From Sphagnum compactum (lineage: Eukaryota; Bryophyta; Sphagnopsida; Sphagnales): 64,000 bases of DNA. The notes beneath the pieces are model-generated. The model was given only the letters and a program-made list of their open reading frames with translations. It made no database searches and was not told the origin of the DNA. Numbering within the stretch: the first letter of the stretch is position 1; each line of letters starts with the position of its first letter. The DNA lies in NCBI GenBank assembly GCA_965153455.1, contig OZ234499.1, positions 10,846,271-10,910,270 of the forward strand, read 5' to 3'. Positions 25,220 to 41,847 of the stretch are shown one piece after another. Both the position numbers and the translations under genes were made by a program.

Positions 25220-28200
25220 AAACAGTCACATTGGGTTCGAACTTGTTGTGAGAACAAAATCAACATGTATCGGCAAAGTGCTTGTAAGCTCAAAGCTTCT
25301 TGAATGGAAGAAAAGTTTGACACCGGGGATGTTCATGCGATTAGGGTTTAGGGTTTAGCTTTAGATAATCTGGATTTAGGGTTTAGATCTGGCTTAGTCT
25401 GCGAAGTGCAAGCTCGTTGAAGCTTTAATGGAAGAAAGTTTGATGTGACCCACAAGAGATCTTCATGGGTTTAGGGCTAGATCCGGACTTAGGGTTTAGA
25501 TCTGGCCCAAGAAAGAGGGAGTCTAGAATATATACTCACACGTGATTGATGGATTGCTGCATAGTCATGTCGTTGTTGGTTGCGTGAGCCTTGGCGAGCT
25601 CAAACAGATAATCTGGTTTTTTGGAGGAAGAAGAGGAGGAGGAGGAGGACGAAGAGTGGGGCGCTGCTGAAGAAGAAGCTGCTGGTGTAAACACTCGAGA
25701 TATCTTTCCGCCGCCAGCAGGAGAAGGAGGAAGAGTCAACTCAATCGCAAGCACCTTGAGCGTGCAGTCACTGGACAAGAAGAAGAGTGATCTGCTGGCG
25801 TATTGTTTCCTATTCTCAGCTTGTGCGTTTATCCTTCCCACCCATGGGAGAAAAACATCATGGTAGTCCACCACAAACAGCTTCTTCCCAGACACAGCCT
25901 GCAGTAAGGAAATTGGTCAGAACTTTATACTAGATCAGCTGCAGATATCATGGCCCTGTTCAAAGCTGTCTGTTATCACAATATATTTCTGGCAGCAGAT
26001 CTAGGTCACAATTGATCAGCTCTGCAAAACTCTAGATTGCAGCATGAAGGGAGTCCTGATGTTACCTGCTCAATACTGAGGCCTTCCAAGTGGCCGGCAA
26101 TATGTTTCTCTGAAATGGCAGAAGTGGGATCACCATACTCAGCAGGGTTGAGTGAGCTCTTTATTGGAAATTCCTGTTTCAACATCACAAGCTCACCTTG
26201 GCACTCTAGTGTCAGCCCTCCTATATACAAGCTCATGCTCAGATTGACTCGAATACTGCAAAATGGATGTCTGCCAAAGCTACTTCCCATGAACAATGGC
26301 ACGCTGCAGCCAGGAATTCAATCTTCAATCACTCTTGAATTCTGCATCTGGCAAGATCTTGAAGCACCTTGTGAAGAACCAACCCAGGAATGAAGTTTGG
26401 GATGATACCTACCTTGACAAGCTCAATTTGTATTGGGTTGAAACCTGCGAGATACTCTCGAGCAAATTCTTCGTTGGTTTGCCATGCCTTATCGTCACCT
26501 ATGAGATCACACATGAACAAGAAGCAAGCAACTATCAGCCGCTGTAAGTGCATAGATCATAGCTGACCAGTATAAGTACGCGCATTGCATTGCAACCAGC
26601 TTCAGGAGTTCAGTCTGAAGCTAGCTAGCTATAGGTCCAATCTCAACAACAACATCAGAAGAAGAAGTGAGCTACGAAGGAAACTCCGGCCCACAGAACA
26701 TCCTGGCAACCCAAAGCCTTGAACAACAGCACGTATCTCCCTGCAGTATCCAACTGTATGTGAATCAAGATGGATCACAATGCATGATGGGTTCTTCATC
26801 AAAAAATACTTAGGAACACCGGAGGGAGGAACACCCCACCTTGCAAGATTTGGGGAAGAGGGAAAAGGAGCTGATTGTTCTTCTCCCCAGACACATTGGT
26901 GCTTCCTGGAGCTCCAATGTCAAGCTTGTGTTTCGGAGGAGGCGATGACGATGATGATGATGATGCATACAGCAACTGTTTGACCTGTTCAATGCTTTGG
27001 AAACTGCTGGAACTTTTGTTGTTGCTCTCGTCTTTAGCTGCGATGATCTTCGATGCTGCTTCGACGGCATGGCCATTGGCTCGCGCCGCGTTCGCCTTGT
27101 TATCACTCGATTTTATGTAATCGAAGCGCTCGTCACTAGGGACGTAGAAGGATTGCACCCCAGGAGTCCGGCTCTCCGTCTCCGGGCCTACAAGAAAACA
27201 ATATTGTAGTATCATGAGTAGTTGCAAGGATCTAGCTAGAAGACACATGAGATCAACGAGAGCTCGCTGCCGCATGCATGGATCCTGATCATGTCCGAGC
27301 GAGAGGTCTGGAGTCTCGAGGACTTACAGGTCTTTGAGGGTGGTCGGCCTGTTCGCATTCTGCGAGGGAAAGGAAACTCCGCACTACCACCCAAGGGAGG
27401 TCGTGCCAGCTTCGGGTCCTCGTCAGGTTTTCCTAAGTCATTGTAAGTGGCATAGTCGTAGATGCGGTCGCTCTCTTTCCGTTCGCCTGTGCCATCGCCT
27501 CGCAGCTCTTGAAGCTCCTTCTCACGCAGCTCCTTGAGCGCTTCAGGGGTGTCCTTTGGCAAGTAGGCCTGTGTGTAAAGCACGGCAACAGCAACAACAA
27601 CATATATAAATGTACTAGAGAATATCACGCTCGCAGATGACACTGACTGATCAGCTCCCTCGCATGTGACAACACAGGTCTTGGATCAATACGTGGGTGG
27701 GCCCGAGAGATTCTTGGAATGCAGCTGCGGCCCATGTACCTTGTTGCGGAAGAAAATGCGCGGCTCTGAGTTTTGTGTGCTGTATACCCATGAATTGGTG
27801 ATGTAATGCAGGGCCTTGCAGCTCTTGTCAGGTAGCTCGAGAGTGAACGACAGCAGCAGCAACTCGATCGGGGAGTTACTTCTCACGAGAATGGCCCCGG
27901 GAGGTCCAAATGTCTTGGGCACCGCGAATTCCAGGTCGAAGGAGCTAAGCTGGTTCTCGGCGGTCGATGGTTCAAAGATACTGACCAAACCTTCAATGCT
28001 CACCTCACTGCTCAGCAAAGCTTCACCAGATGCTGCTGCTGCTGCTGGGTCGATCTCGTTGCTCATGAGTTGCACAGTCATGACCACTTTCTTCTCCCGA
28101 AGAAGAAGAAGTACATCTTCGCTTACCGTATCGTCCGCGACGCCATCCATCTTCAGTTTCTTCATTAGCACGGCGGTCCCCTTGTACCTCACGACTTCTG

Positions 28201-28462
28201 TGGAGCGATCTGTGCTAGCCTGACCGCGGAGCTTCTCATCGACATTATAGCTCCGAGCGACCACTCTGCCGATCTTGGACGACTCCCGCGACTGTAACCA
28301 TCCTGCACCCCGGGCGCTTGTGGTGACACGCTTGACTTGCAACCGCCTGGGCATCGACCTACCTTTTCTTACCAGAACGCCATCACGACGAGATCCAAGC
28401 AACAAAGTCGAAGCTGCCGCGCTTCCTATCTTGAATGGGAAATTGAACTGCAACAGGGCCAT
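22480..28462 (-). CDS. LOX: Plastid-type lipoxygenase (LOX)
   Basis: Complete 9-exon model, 966 aa: 28462-27740, 27568-27328, 27187-26840, 26498-26413, 26173-26066, 25898-25540, 25153-24887, 23746-23167, 22668-22480. The enzyme adds oxygen to polyunsaturated fatty acids to start oxylipin synthesis. The N-terminus is Arg/Ser-rich and acid-poor like a plastid transit peptide, followed by a PLAT domain ending at RIFFRNK. The catalytic domain has [39 protein letters not shown] and [15 protein letters not shown]. Iron ligands H621, H626, H818 and N822 are present. The fifth ligand position, normally a C-terminal Ile, is Ala966 (GIPNSITA). Ala at the Coffa site predicts S stereochemistry; Tyr replaces the Phe/His typical of 13-LOX, so 13- versus 9-specificity is uncertain. 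Introns 7 and 8 need GC donors. Ser-rich insertions interrupt exons 3 and 6. Confidence 0.93.
23804..24477. mobile_element. Foldback (long inverted repeat) element in LOX intron 7
   Basis: The left arm (about 23804-24105) and right arm (about 24150-24477) are inverted copies. Both contain GAGTTTGGTCATACACAGGG, AAAAGTACATTA, GGGTGAAACTCAG and CATACTGAGATTTAATA, read in opposite directions. The ends read AGAGTTATCGGTAAAGTAAGG and, inverted, AGAGATATCCGTAAAGTCAGG. The arms nearly meet, so the transcript could fold into a hairpin of about 300 bp. No coding capacity. It is a MITE or foldback transposon of unknown family. Confidence 0.85.
25189..25219 (-). repeat. CT microsatellite upstream of LOX exon 7 acceptor
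   Basis: On the coding strand this is about 15 CT repeats, about 35 nt upstream of the acceptor AG of exon 7 (exon starts at 25153). It may help supply the polypyrimidine tract. Just 5' in the same intron (25340-25500) are several TTTAGGG-like telobox motifs. Confidence 0.7.
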
Positions 28463-32020
<3,558 letters not shown>

Positions 32021-33598
32021 CAGGCATGGTTCACTTGAGGGTTCATCAGTCAGAGCAAAGGCCCAAAATGTTTTTGGGGAGTGAATGGTGTCATCACCTC
32101 TAATAGCCTGCAATAGTCCTTTGCAATTCTAGCTTTCTTGTCCCTGAATGTTGGGGTGTATATTAGATGGTGATATACTGCTGCAGCATTATCTGGCGAG
32201 TTTAGTAGACAGCAGCTAGAAATGTGTGCACCCACAAAGTCTTCTCAGCATTCTATGGATTTCATTCATGAAGGATGTGGTCAGTCAGGTGATGAGGTTA
32301 GAGACATGGAGCAGTCACTTTAGTGCAGACAATCAGAAGTCTTGCATTTGGAGTCAGTATGTATCAAAGGATGGAATTTGCCACATTGGCAATGGGTGCT
32401 TTTGAAGTCATTTTTGCTTGTCTGAGCTGCGTCCCCCTCTTCTTTGCGTAAGTGTTCCCTGTGCATTCATGTGTGCCTGCTACCTCTTGTCTTCCCTCTT
32501 TACCTCTACAGGAGCTGCATGCCTTCACAGGTCTCTTTTGCTTCTTTACTGAGGTTGTTTTCCACTTGCTGTGTGCATCAATTTCTAACATGGTATCAGA
32601 GCGAAAAAAAGTTGAAAGTCCAGTTTGAAGGTAGTACATCTAGTGAAGCACTGATTGGTCAAATTTGGTGGATTTTTTATACTAAGCATTTTTATGATTA
32701 TGTTATGACAGCAGATGAAGTGTGGATCACAGATCATAGAATAGCAGCGCTGATGCTCTATGTCATGTGCTGAGTTGCAGGGGCTGAGGGAACTTGTGTA
32801 GTCAGCTTGCTGTTGTGGTTTGAACCCCTGTCTAAGCTTTAATGCAACTTATGGAGCATTACTCTTCATAGTCATTATATCAAGACTCGTCTGTATTGCT
32901 ACTCCCTTTCATTTTCCTGAGCATCTGCACAGAGGGTTATCAGTTTGAGATTTTTTTTACTGATCTGATGGGGATTTTCAGACCATTGACACTGTCAGTC
33001 TCTGCAAGGAATGTTGATTTGAGGATTCTCTGCAAGGAGGTTCTAATGCATGGGTTGATTCATGCCATGTCTTAATGATGAAAGCAATCTGAGATAACAA
33101 CAGCTAACAGATTCAGGAGCTCTTCTCTACATTAGATGCCCCACATTGTTGGTTCTAGATCTGAACTGACAATTGATGGATCTGAGTCTTAAGATAGCAG
33201 TGCATGCCAAATTCAGATTGATGAATTTTGTTTGTGTTGGTGACTCTTGTACCAGCACCTCCCTTATTCTCAAAGCCTTTAGTTGAACATGACATCAAGG
33301 CAAGTAATTCCTGTCTTGAACCTGGAACTTCCTTTGTGTGTGTGTTCATTTTCATGGCCCATTCTTCTTGATCCCAAGGGTAACCCCTTGAATGAAATCT
33401 CCAACCTGACAGACAGTCCCGAATGAGGCAGGAGCATCATCAGTGCATTGCAAATTTGTGATGGACCACGAATTTGTAATGGAATGGAACAATTGACTTT
33501 TACCTGAATTTGGGTGAAGACAGACAACATCGGCAAAATCATCTTTGTGAAAAGATGATCCAGACTGTGAGCAGGTACACCTTCGCATGAGGATTTTC
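32021..33598. other. Convergent 3' regions of HAM and CFAP44
   Basis: HAM ends at 32020 (plus) and CFAP44 at 33599 (minus), so this interval holds two 3' untranslated regions. Small frames at 32364-33606 on the minus strand show no family match. I see no independent gene. Confidence 0.6.
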
Positions 33599-36500
33599 CT
33601 AGTCACATGGAAATGTGTGTGGAAGTACAGTCTTCACTGTGATAATGTCCTTCTGCAATTTCCGAATGTCTTCATCTTGTGCAGTGACTACCTGCAAAAG
33701 GGCCCCCCACCACACAGATTTGGCAGGCAGTAAGAAGGTATGGCACCCTGGCATGTGAGTGGGTCTTTCTGATGATCAGTGAGAGCTACTCCAAATCATT
33801 ACCCAAATGTTGGAATCGGATTCATGGCCAGAACACCTTCAACAAATGCTCATCATGACAAAAGATAAGTAGATCACTAGATCTGTGTTTATTTTATGTT
33901 GGGCATATCACTTTTTCCCAAAACAAGTTTGCAGGAAGTTAGATTAGGACTCTACATTGGGACTCTTTCTTGTGTCCCTTTCTATCTTTCAGTTATAAAT
34001 TTGAATTAGTATGTGAGTCCTCACACTCAATTCGCAGAACAAGACATGATATTGACCTTCAAGAGAGAAAGGTTATGAGGTGAAGTTGAGGCATCCCATT
34101 GCATGTAAAACTTTGAGAGGTGCACACATGTCAGTATGTGGTGGTATTCGTGATTTTGGAGCAACAGGAGTTGAAAGGTAGAAAATTATACCAGGCAGAG
34201 CTTCTTCTGCTCAGCTTCCGCCTTCCTCTTTTCCAAGAGTGGATCAACATACGTAGATCCTGCTCTGGCTTGCATGTCCTGGAATCATCCATCATCAATT
34301 CATGTCAGAAAGTTGTTATCCCTCTTGGACTCTTGCCAAGATAGATGCCTGAAAATTGCAGGCCAAAGTTGGCTGCAAAGTAATAGCAGGTAGTAACTAT
34401 GTAACACATCATGCCTCCAACTAATGCAACTCCCAGATGTGGAAATAGAAACAAGCTTACTCTGTCAATAGTGTTCATCATTCCTTTGATATCAGCAATG
34501 ATGTGGAGAATAGCTGCATTCTCTTTTGTCAGCACTGTTTGTTTCAAATTTTGAACACAGAAACCAGAAAATTAGAGGTTTCAGTCCATGTCTAGCACTA
34601 TCAGTTGGGCCTTGTGGGTACGGACCAAAACACAGAAGCAGACAAACATGAACACATGTAAATGGATGCACATAAATAATAATGTCTTTTTGGTTTCTTT
34701 TTCTGCAGAGCTTGCAAACTGACAACTGTAAGCTTACTACGAAGTGCATCAGTGGCAGCATCAATCTTGTTCATCCAAACAGTAAGTTCATGCGTAAAGC
34801 CAGCATCTTGATTGCGTAGTCGGTCCCTTAAGAACATCAAGTCTTTCTTTATACTGATGATGTCCAGTGTTTCATCTGTTATGGTCTGCAGCATTCATAT
34901 GACCAAGAGATAACAAGATTGGTTGCAATCTTGTCCTTTTACAACAGAAAATTGCTTAGGTATTGTTATTGCAGTTGGTAGAGTAGAGTCCCAGCAGTTG
35001 GACAAACAGCAGTGCAAACCCAATAGACACCAAAGAGGAAAAAAGGGGTCTGGTGGTGAGAGCAAAGAAAAGGAACCTGGCCAAACTTGAGCAGCTGAAC
35101 TTCCACATACTTGTTTTCTGTTTCATGTGTTTTCTTTTCTTGGAACCGCCTCTCTCTGTTCAAACTTGCATGCTGCTTGTGAAGCTCTTTGTGAAGCTTT
35201 TTCAGAGCTATCTTTTCTTGGCCATGTGCTTCTATTCGATCCTTCAAGCCCTGCAATTCTCGAAGGCTGAAAACAATTCCTGCCGACAGGTCCTTTGGCA
35301 TCACACCATTTACCATGAATTCAACCTGGGGGAGTATCCATTCCATCAGTAACAAATTCTAACTCCCATGCAATCAAGAGACACTAACATCAACTACTGA
35401 AAACAGGTGATCTTCTGCTGTTCCTGACAGTAGATCTGAAAACTGTACCTCTGCATGGAAGCTGAATAGAATTTACTGGATAGAATTTTCCACATTTATG
35501 TACTGACTAGCAGATTTAGGATGGAGCAATTGAAGGAGAAATGCTCTAGAGCAAAAGGAGGAGCAGCAGCCACAGAACCTGATTGAGATGGAGTGTAAGG
35601 TAGATATCAACATCATTCAACGACCCTTGTTTTTTACGCTGGAACACAGAAATCTCCTTCTCAATTGCTTGCAGTTGTGTGATGATGGCATTCCTGGTCT
35701 TGAGAATGGTTCCCTTCTCCTTGATCAAAGCTGCAGAAAGGGGGGAGAGAGAGAGAAGGAGGGAGAAAACAAGTGATTCCACATACCATTTGTTTGTTTT
35801 GGAAACAGATTACCCTTCTGTTCAAAGAAGGACGGGTAAAAGCATGTTAGAGCAGGGTAGAGTTTTTTGTTTCAGAATGGTGAATTATGACAGAGCTGCA
35901 TTATGGGTGTGTGATGACAAGCAAAAATTCAAAGCTTCTTGAGAGTCAGTCCCCACCATCAATTACTTTGTTTTGGTCAAGAAGAAGATAGTCCAGTTCA
36001 CAACGCCGGTCTCGTAAAGCCACCATGTCTGCATACAGCTTGGGATCAGCTGTGGGAGGGCAGAGCTCCACAAACTGCAAGGAAAAAATCAAATGGAAAA
36101 ACAAATGAGTCACCGGGTTGTAAAGTGAATGACAGAAGCTCAATTCGGACAAAAGCTCTCAACTTAGGCAAATGTCAAAAACACCCACAAAACACTAAAT
36201 TAAGAAAACAAAACTTTGAATCCAAAAAGAGAATACTGTACCTCTTCATCTTCATACTCATCTTCATCATCATCAGCATTGTCATCAAGTTCCTCTTCTG
36301 AATCCTCTTCTTGTCCCTCAACTGTCTTTTTTGGTCGCCGCATTTTTTTGGTATACATTCTGTGAAGCACATCATGTGCTGGGTTGTGCTCTAATGGTAG
36401 ATTCATTGCTTCCCATTGTACCATCAACTGGTCACTCAATCCAACAGAGTGTCACAAAGCTTCAGAGAAAAAAAGTTTTGTACACTAAAGAAAGGGCAGC

Positions 36501-39500
36501 CTGCACTGTACTACACTGTTCCTGAGATGCCCATTTCCTTCTTGTTTGACAAGCCAGGCAGTGCCCCAAAACCAGTACTTCAAGAGGATAGCAAGAGTGA
36601 GTTTTCTTCTCTTGTGTTTTTGGAGCTAAAGGAGAAAAACCCAAATGCCATCTGCTCTGAAACAAAGACAAAATCTAGTGTTCACTTCCATTAAGAGAAT
36701 TGCTTAATCCCATTGATAAAAATGTACCCAAATGCACTCAAATAAATTTTTTTTCGAACAGGACTTTGAAAGCAGAGATACAGGAATCAGGATTACATTA
36801 GGACCTCTTTCCTGGCAGCAATGAACTTCTGTCCCTCCTCCTTAGCAGCATTCACTACTTTCTCCTGCTCATTCAATTTCAACTGCCCCTCCAAACAACC
36901 AAAAGATGTGTTGTGAAATCAACAAGAGTATATGCAGAGTATCATGAGCAAGTTCCTTGAAAGACAAATTATCTCAGCTTGAAATACAGAACCTCAAGTC
37001 TCAATCTCAAGCAGAACTGTGGTTTCACCATCATCCTTTTCCTTACAAGGAAAAGGTGGGGGGGGGAAATGGCTGTGATGATGATGCATGGAAACCAAGA
37101 GACTTCCAAATCTGCAACTAAGAAATCCGAGTCAAGGAGACCTTTTGTCTTATTTATACCTGTATGTCTGCATCCTGTTGAAGTTTCTTCTCGTAGCGTG
37201 CATTTAATTGCTCCTCTTGTGGTTGGAGCAACCTAAGCACCTTCAGCTCCTGCATTAAAAAACTTCAAGTTCAGTTCAGAGGTTAGAGCATCCCCAGAGG
37301 TGCTCAGTATGCAACCCTGCACATTAAAATTGGATGAAGAAAAGTCAAAAGATGCTAGTTTGGCTTAGCAAAATGGTTTTGACCCAGCATTTTTCCACAG
37401 TTTGCTGAGGCTGGTAAAAGGCACAGCAAAGCTGTGTACCTACCAGAGAAGAGTGTAATAAATATGGTCTGACTGCGGCTCCCTGTTTCTGATTGGCCAA
37501 TCATAATGATTGGTCCATGTGGTTTGCTATAAGTAGTCTCCCACTTAATTGCAGTCCCAGTTTTAGTTTTATGGGTGGGCTTGCAAAAAAGTAAATAACT
37601 AAACTTGGACGTGAGAAATATTTTTGCAGGGTCACATACTGAGCACTGCTGGGGATGCTCTTTACCCAAGTGCTGATATCTCTCTATCTATGTACTCTGA
37701 TGTCTGTAACTTCCTACAAATAGAAAAAATGAAATGAGTGCTTGAATGCATTCATGCCTGATAAAAAGCAAGCATTTTCAGATCGGCACACTTCATGTTG
37801 ACTTGGAGGCTGAATTTCTCCATGCGTATGAGTTCGAGCTCATCATCAAAGGAAGTTGTGATCTCATTCATCTTCTCCTGCAACTTCACCTTCTCAAACT
37901 GAAGCCTGATATTTGTAGCTGCCTTCTCTGCCTCCTGCAAACAAGCAAACCAAAAAAAGAAGGGCATGTAGTTTGTATGTTGTCCTTTTTTCCAAATCCC
38001 AGAGTTTTTATCATTAAACTGTGACTTAAGAGCTGTGTATATTTGTTGCTTTTGTACCTCCATTGCTGATAGAACAACTTTGTGGGTGTGTTTCTCTTTG
38101 CGTCTGAAACCCCTTGCATGGACGGGTTTCTCTGGGGTTTTCAAACCCAACTGTACAACTACTTCTTCTTTTTTCTCTTCGACTTTCTTCTTGGAACCAC
38201 CACCGATTCCCCCCAACCCACCACCTGCTTTTGCCTGGAGAAAAGAGAAAGACAACATTTTGGACCAGAGAAAATTCTGTGAAATCGTAAAATTGCATAT
38301 GCATGTAGAATTCCCCATGATGTACAGCAGGAGTGCAATCAAAAACAAAAATGATCAATTCTCTTCCATGAAGGTTCAAGGAAAAGCAAAACTTTGCACT
38401 TCCTATATGGCAACTGACATATAATGATTGCTTTAAGGTAGTAACAGAGATGAGGGAGTTCATGAGAAGTACCTTTGCTTCAGCGGCTGTTTCAGCAGCA
38501 GCATCAGCTGCTAACTTCTCCATGTGAGCATCTTGATCCTGCCAACAACATCCACAAACCATGAAATTGAGCCCAATTGTACCAATCTATTATTCCATGC
38601 ATCTTTCCTTTTCTTTTCCAGTGCTCCAACAATACTCCCCTTATGTGGTTAGAATGATCCATCAAAGATAGACTGCCAGAGAAGTGGATATTTGTAGTAA
38701 TGACCCAGGTTCTGACATGCAGCCAACTTCTACATGTCCCTCTCATGTCTGGCAAAACAACGGTTGCTGGGTACTCTGTTGATTGGAACCATGGATTGGA
38801 GATCCATTGTCTCTCACCTCCTTTGTCACAATTTCTCGTGATTCTGGTGTTTCATCCTTTGGAATAGCTGGCATGTGCACGACTTCTTCTTTGGACCTGA
38901 CAGGGGTAAATTTTATCATATAATCTATATACATTTTTTCACTTTTTTTTCTTTTTTTTTTTGGTATGGTATCAGAACCAAATATGGTGGAAGGGGGGAG
39001 AACTAGATCACACACAGAGGAGGACAAGAAGAGACAAGGGCAATTTAAGAGTAGTGAAAAAATTTCATAAGAAGAGAGGACATGGTTGTTCAGCAGACCC
39101 AAGAAGACTGTTGATCTGGATGATGCGGGATTGGGTTTCCAGTAATATTTCATGCAGTCTCATCTTCTTTGCACGCAGCTCAAGAAACCTGCTGTTGAAA
39201 GCCATCTTTGCTTTGTAAACAGCTTCCCCAAATAAGACCATCTCATTCTTTTTGAGCATTGCGTTTGTGTAGAGCTCATCAGGAACCATGTACTCTGGAT
39301 CAGACTTCAGATTGAAATTGCCTTTATGGGTGTTTGCCCACTCAATTGCATCCAGATCTTCATCACTTACCCATTTCTAGTCATGAAACAAAAAACAAGT
39401 GTTTCAGTACCATGATCATGTGATAATAATTTTCAGGAAAAAAAAGTGCTAAAATCAGAAGAAAAAAAAAGAAAAAGAAAACATTGTGTACAGTTGTAAT

Positions 39501-41847
39501 GTGCATCCAGAGATTCACAATTGATTCCTCAGCTACCCACTGAAGCTTTGGTAGCCTAAATGCTTGACATGATTGTTTTAGGACACATGGGGTCCATTCA
39601 CGCTAATAGGAGCCAACCCTGCCCCCTTAGGTTAACCACTTATCCTGAAATATTTTCAGAATATTCCCATCATAAATTATGACTCCAAAAATTTCAACAC
39701 CAACTTCAATTATCATTTTAAAGTATGAAATATTAAGCAGTGGTTACAACCGCTTTTGGTACATATTAGCATGAATGCACCCCATGTTCATGCTTGGAAT
39801 TTGGACAAGTGCACACAGCTGAGAGAGACTTACCATATCAGGTTTAGTCAAGAGGAGTGCAGCCCACTCTTGGTCTCTTTGTTTGAGAAGACGCCTCCTG
39901 TACTCAAGTTTGGAGATTCCAGGTTCATCTGCTCTTTCAATTTTCTCATGCTTTGGATTCTTCATGCCACCACCACCCATGACCCCAACAATGAGTGCAA
40001 GTGACAACCAAATCCACCTACACTAGCACTGCTGCATAGATTTTCAAGTCTCCAAAAAATTCTCTCAATTTTTCAGGAGTTTCTTAATATGTAGTGATGA
40101 TTCTGGTTCTCATAACAGTAAACTTGGAATCTGCTTTTTTGTATATATTTTTTTCTAGAGCCCTTGCAAGAGCCACAAGGGTCATCATGGGACCTCAGGA
40201 GCAGCTCGGAGTTGAGCAGAATCTTTTTTGGACTTCTTCCTTTCCTTCTGTGATGTCCGAATCCCAATCCATCCCTCTTCTCTTGCTTTCACAACAGCAG
40301 CCTTTTCCACCCACAATTCCATGATCATCCCCTTGCATAGTTTAGCACATGACAAAACAGGACAATGATTCCCGATTGTAAAGATCTTATAAATGCATCA
40401 TGTGCTACTAGATAATATATTAGCTACCTGAAACTCAGCTGAAAGTTTTGGAGTACGAAAAGACGAGACTTGAGATCCTGAAGCAAAAGCATGAAGCACA
40501 ATGTGTTCAACCTGCAGGAAGTCACAATCATCAATCAATCAATCAGTCTGAGCATTGGTGGTTACATTGCAGGAAGAAAGACAAAGATTTTTTTTCCGTC
40601 TGTGTCTACTCCTCCTCCACCCACATGAGATTCAATCAACCATGGTACAAAAAAAACAGTGCTGGAGATCAATTGTAATTCTTGGATAAACAAAACAGAG
40701 TGATGACAATAGCAAGTCTAGCTTCTAAAACAGAAAATTATACTGTTCAGAAGCCATAAAAAAACACAAAGAAAGAAAGAGAAAAAATGGGGGGAGGGGA
40801 ACTTGGCTGTGTAGGAAGTTTGCCTCCAAAGGATTGAGGAAAAAGCCATACAGCTTACGTAGAGCCACATTCCTTTTCTCAGAATCCCATTGAATCTCCT
40901 TTCGTGCTTGCTCCACCTCTGCAATTGTCTCATTCTTGAGCATGCTGTAAGAAAAAAAAATTTAAATCATACCCACCTGATGATTCACTTGGTCACTGTT
41001 GTAGGATGACTCACTAGTAGGAATTCATCATAATGCATGCAGGAGCAATCTCATCATGAGTGAAACAAACAACCAAATGGTAGAAGTTAAGAGTGCATTA
41101 CTAGCTTCTCTTATGTTTTTTTCTTTTTTTACCTCCTTATATGAGGATCAATCTCAAATTCTGCAGCTGAAAGTCTTTCATTGCGTTCTCGTTCTTTGTT
41201 CTCTTGAAGAAGAGCAGCAAGAGTGGTGCGTACTTGTGCAACCTTCGCTAATACTTTGTTCTTGTTCTCAAGAGCTAATCTGTTGATCTCATCTTGCTCA
41301 ATTTTGGCCCTTAGTTCCTCAATGCTCAACATGTTTTCAGCAACATCCTCAGCTGAATCTGTGATAGCTGCTGCTTCTTTCACTGTTGAATATCCATTAT
41401 CCCACACACCACTTGGAAATCACTGACTATCTCACAGAAAAAAATGGGTACAAGTTTATGCCTCCTTCCTTCAAATGGTGACCAGCAAACACTTTTGGGT
41501 CTTGACACCATTAGTCTGTGCTCTTGTACAAAACATGAATTGGAATTATAGCTCTTGATCAAGTCTTCTGGATGATCAAGATTCATGATTTGCTACATAA
41601 AAGGTCTTTGTTGATCCTGCTGAGAGAAGACTAGAAAAAGAAAGGAATAAGAGTCTATTTGATTAGCCTAGCTTTCAAGAGAAGGTAGGTAGGAGGGGGA
41701 ATTCATAGCCAGACCTGGGCTGTGTTTCTTTCTTGAATTACCTGGTGGTGGCACAGCAACACCAGATGTGACACTCCTACGCTTTTCAATCATCATTCCC
41801 AGGTCAATAGTATGGACAAAAAAACTGCCATCCTTTGAAACACTGAC
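33599..41847 (-). other. CFAP44: CFAP44 C-terminal coiled-coil half, exons 19-39
   Basis: Exons: 41847-41742, 41382-41133, 40944-40803, 40511-40428, 40331-40194, 39959-39834, 39376-39099, 38896-38818, 38538-38473, 38234-38058, 37934-37758, 37249-37160, 36882-36797, 36434-36242, 36074-35957, 35730-35579, 35325-35077, 34885-34738, 34534-34461, 34278-34192, 33691-33599. The product is rich in Glu, Lys, Leu and Gln with heptad-like spacing, as expected for the long coiled coil. Exon 32 carries a run of Asp/Glu ([20 protein letters not shown]). Exon 38 is short and weakly conserved; the stop TAG is at 33599-33601. Confidence 0.85.

Noticed and set aside
33155-33606. Possible extra C-terminal exons of CFAP44
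   Set aside because: The stop TAG at 33599-33601 closes the frame and the sequence beyond has no family similarity; it fits a 3' untranslated region.
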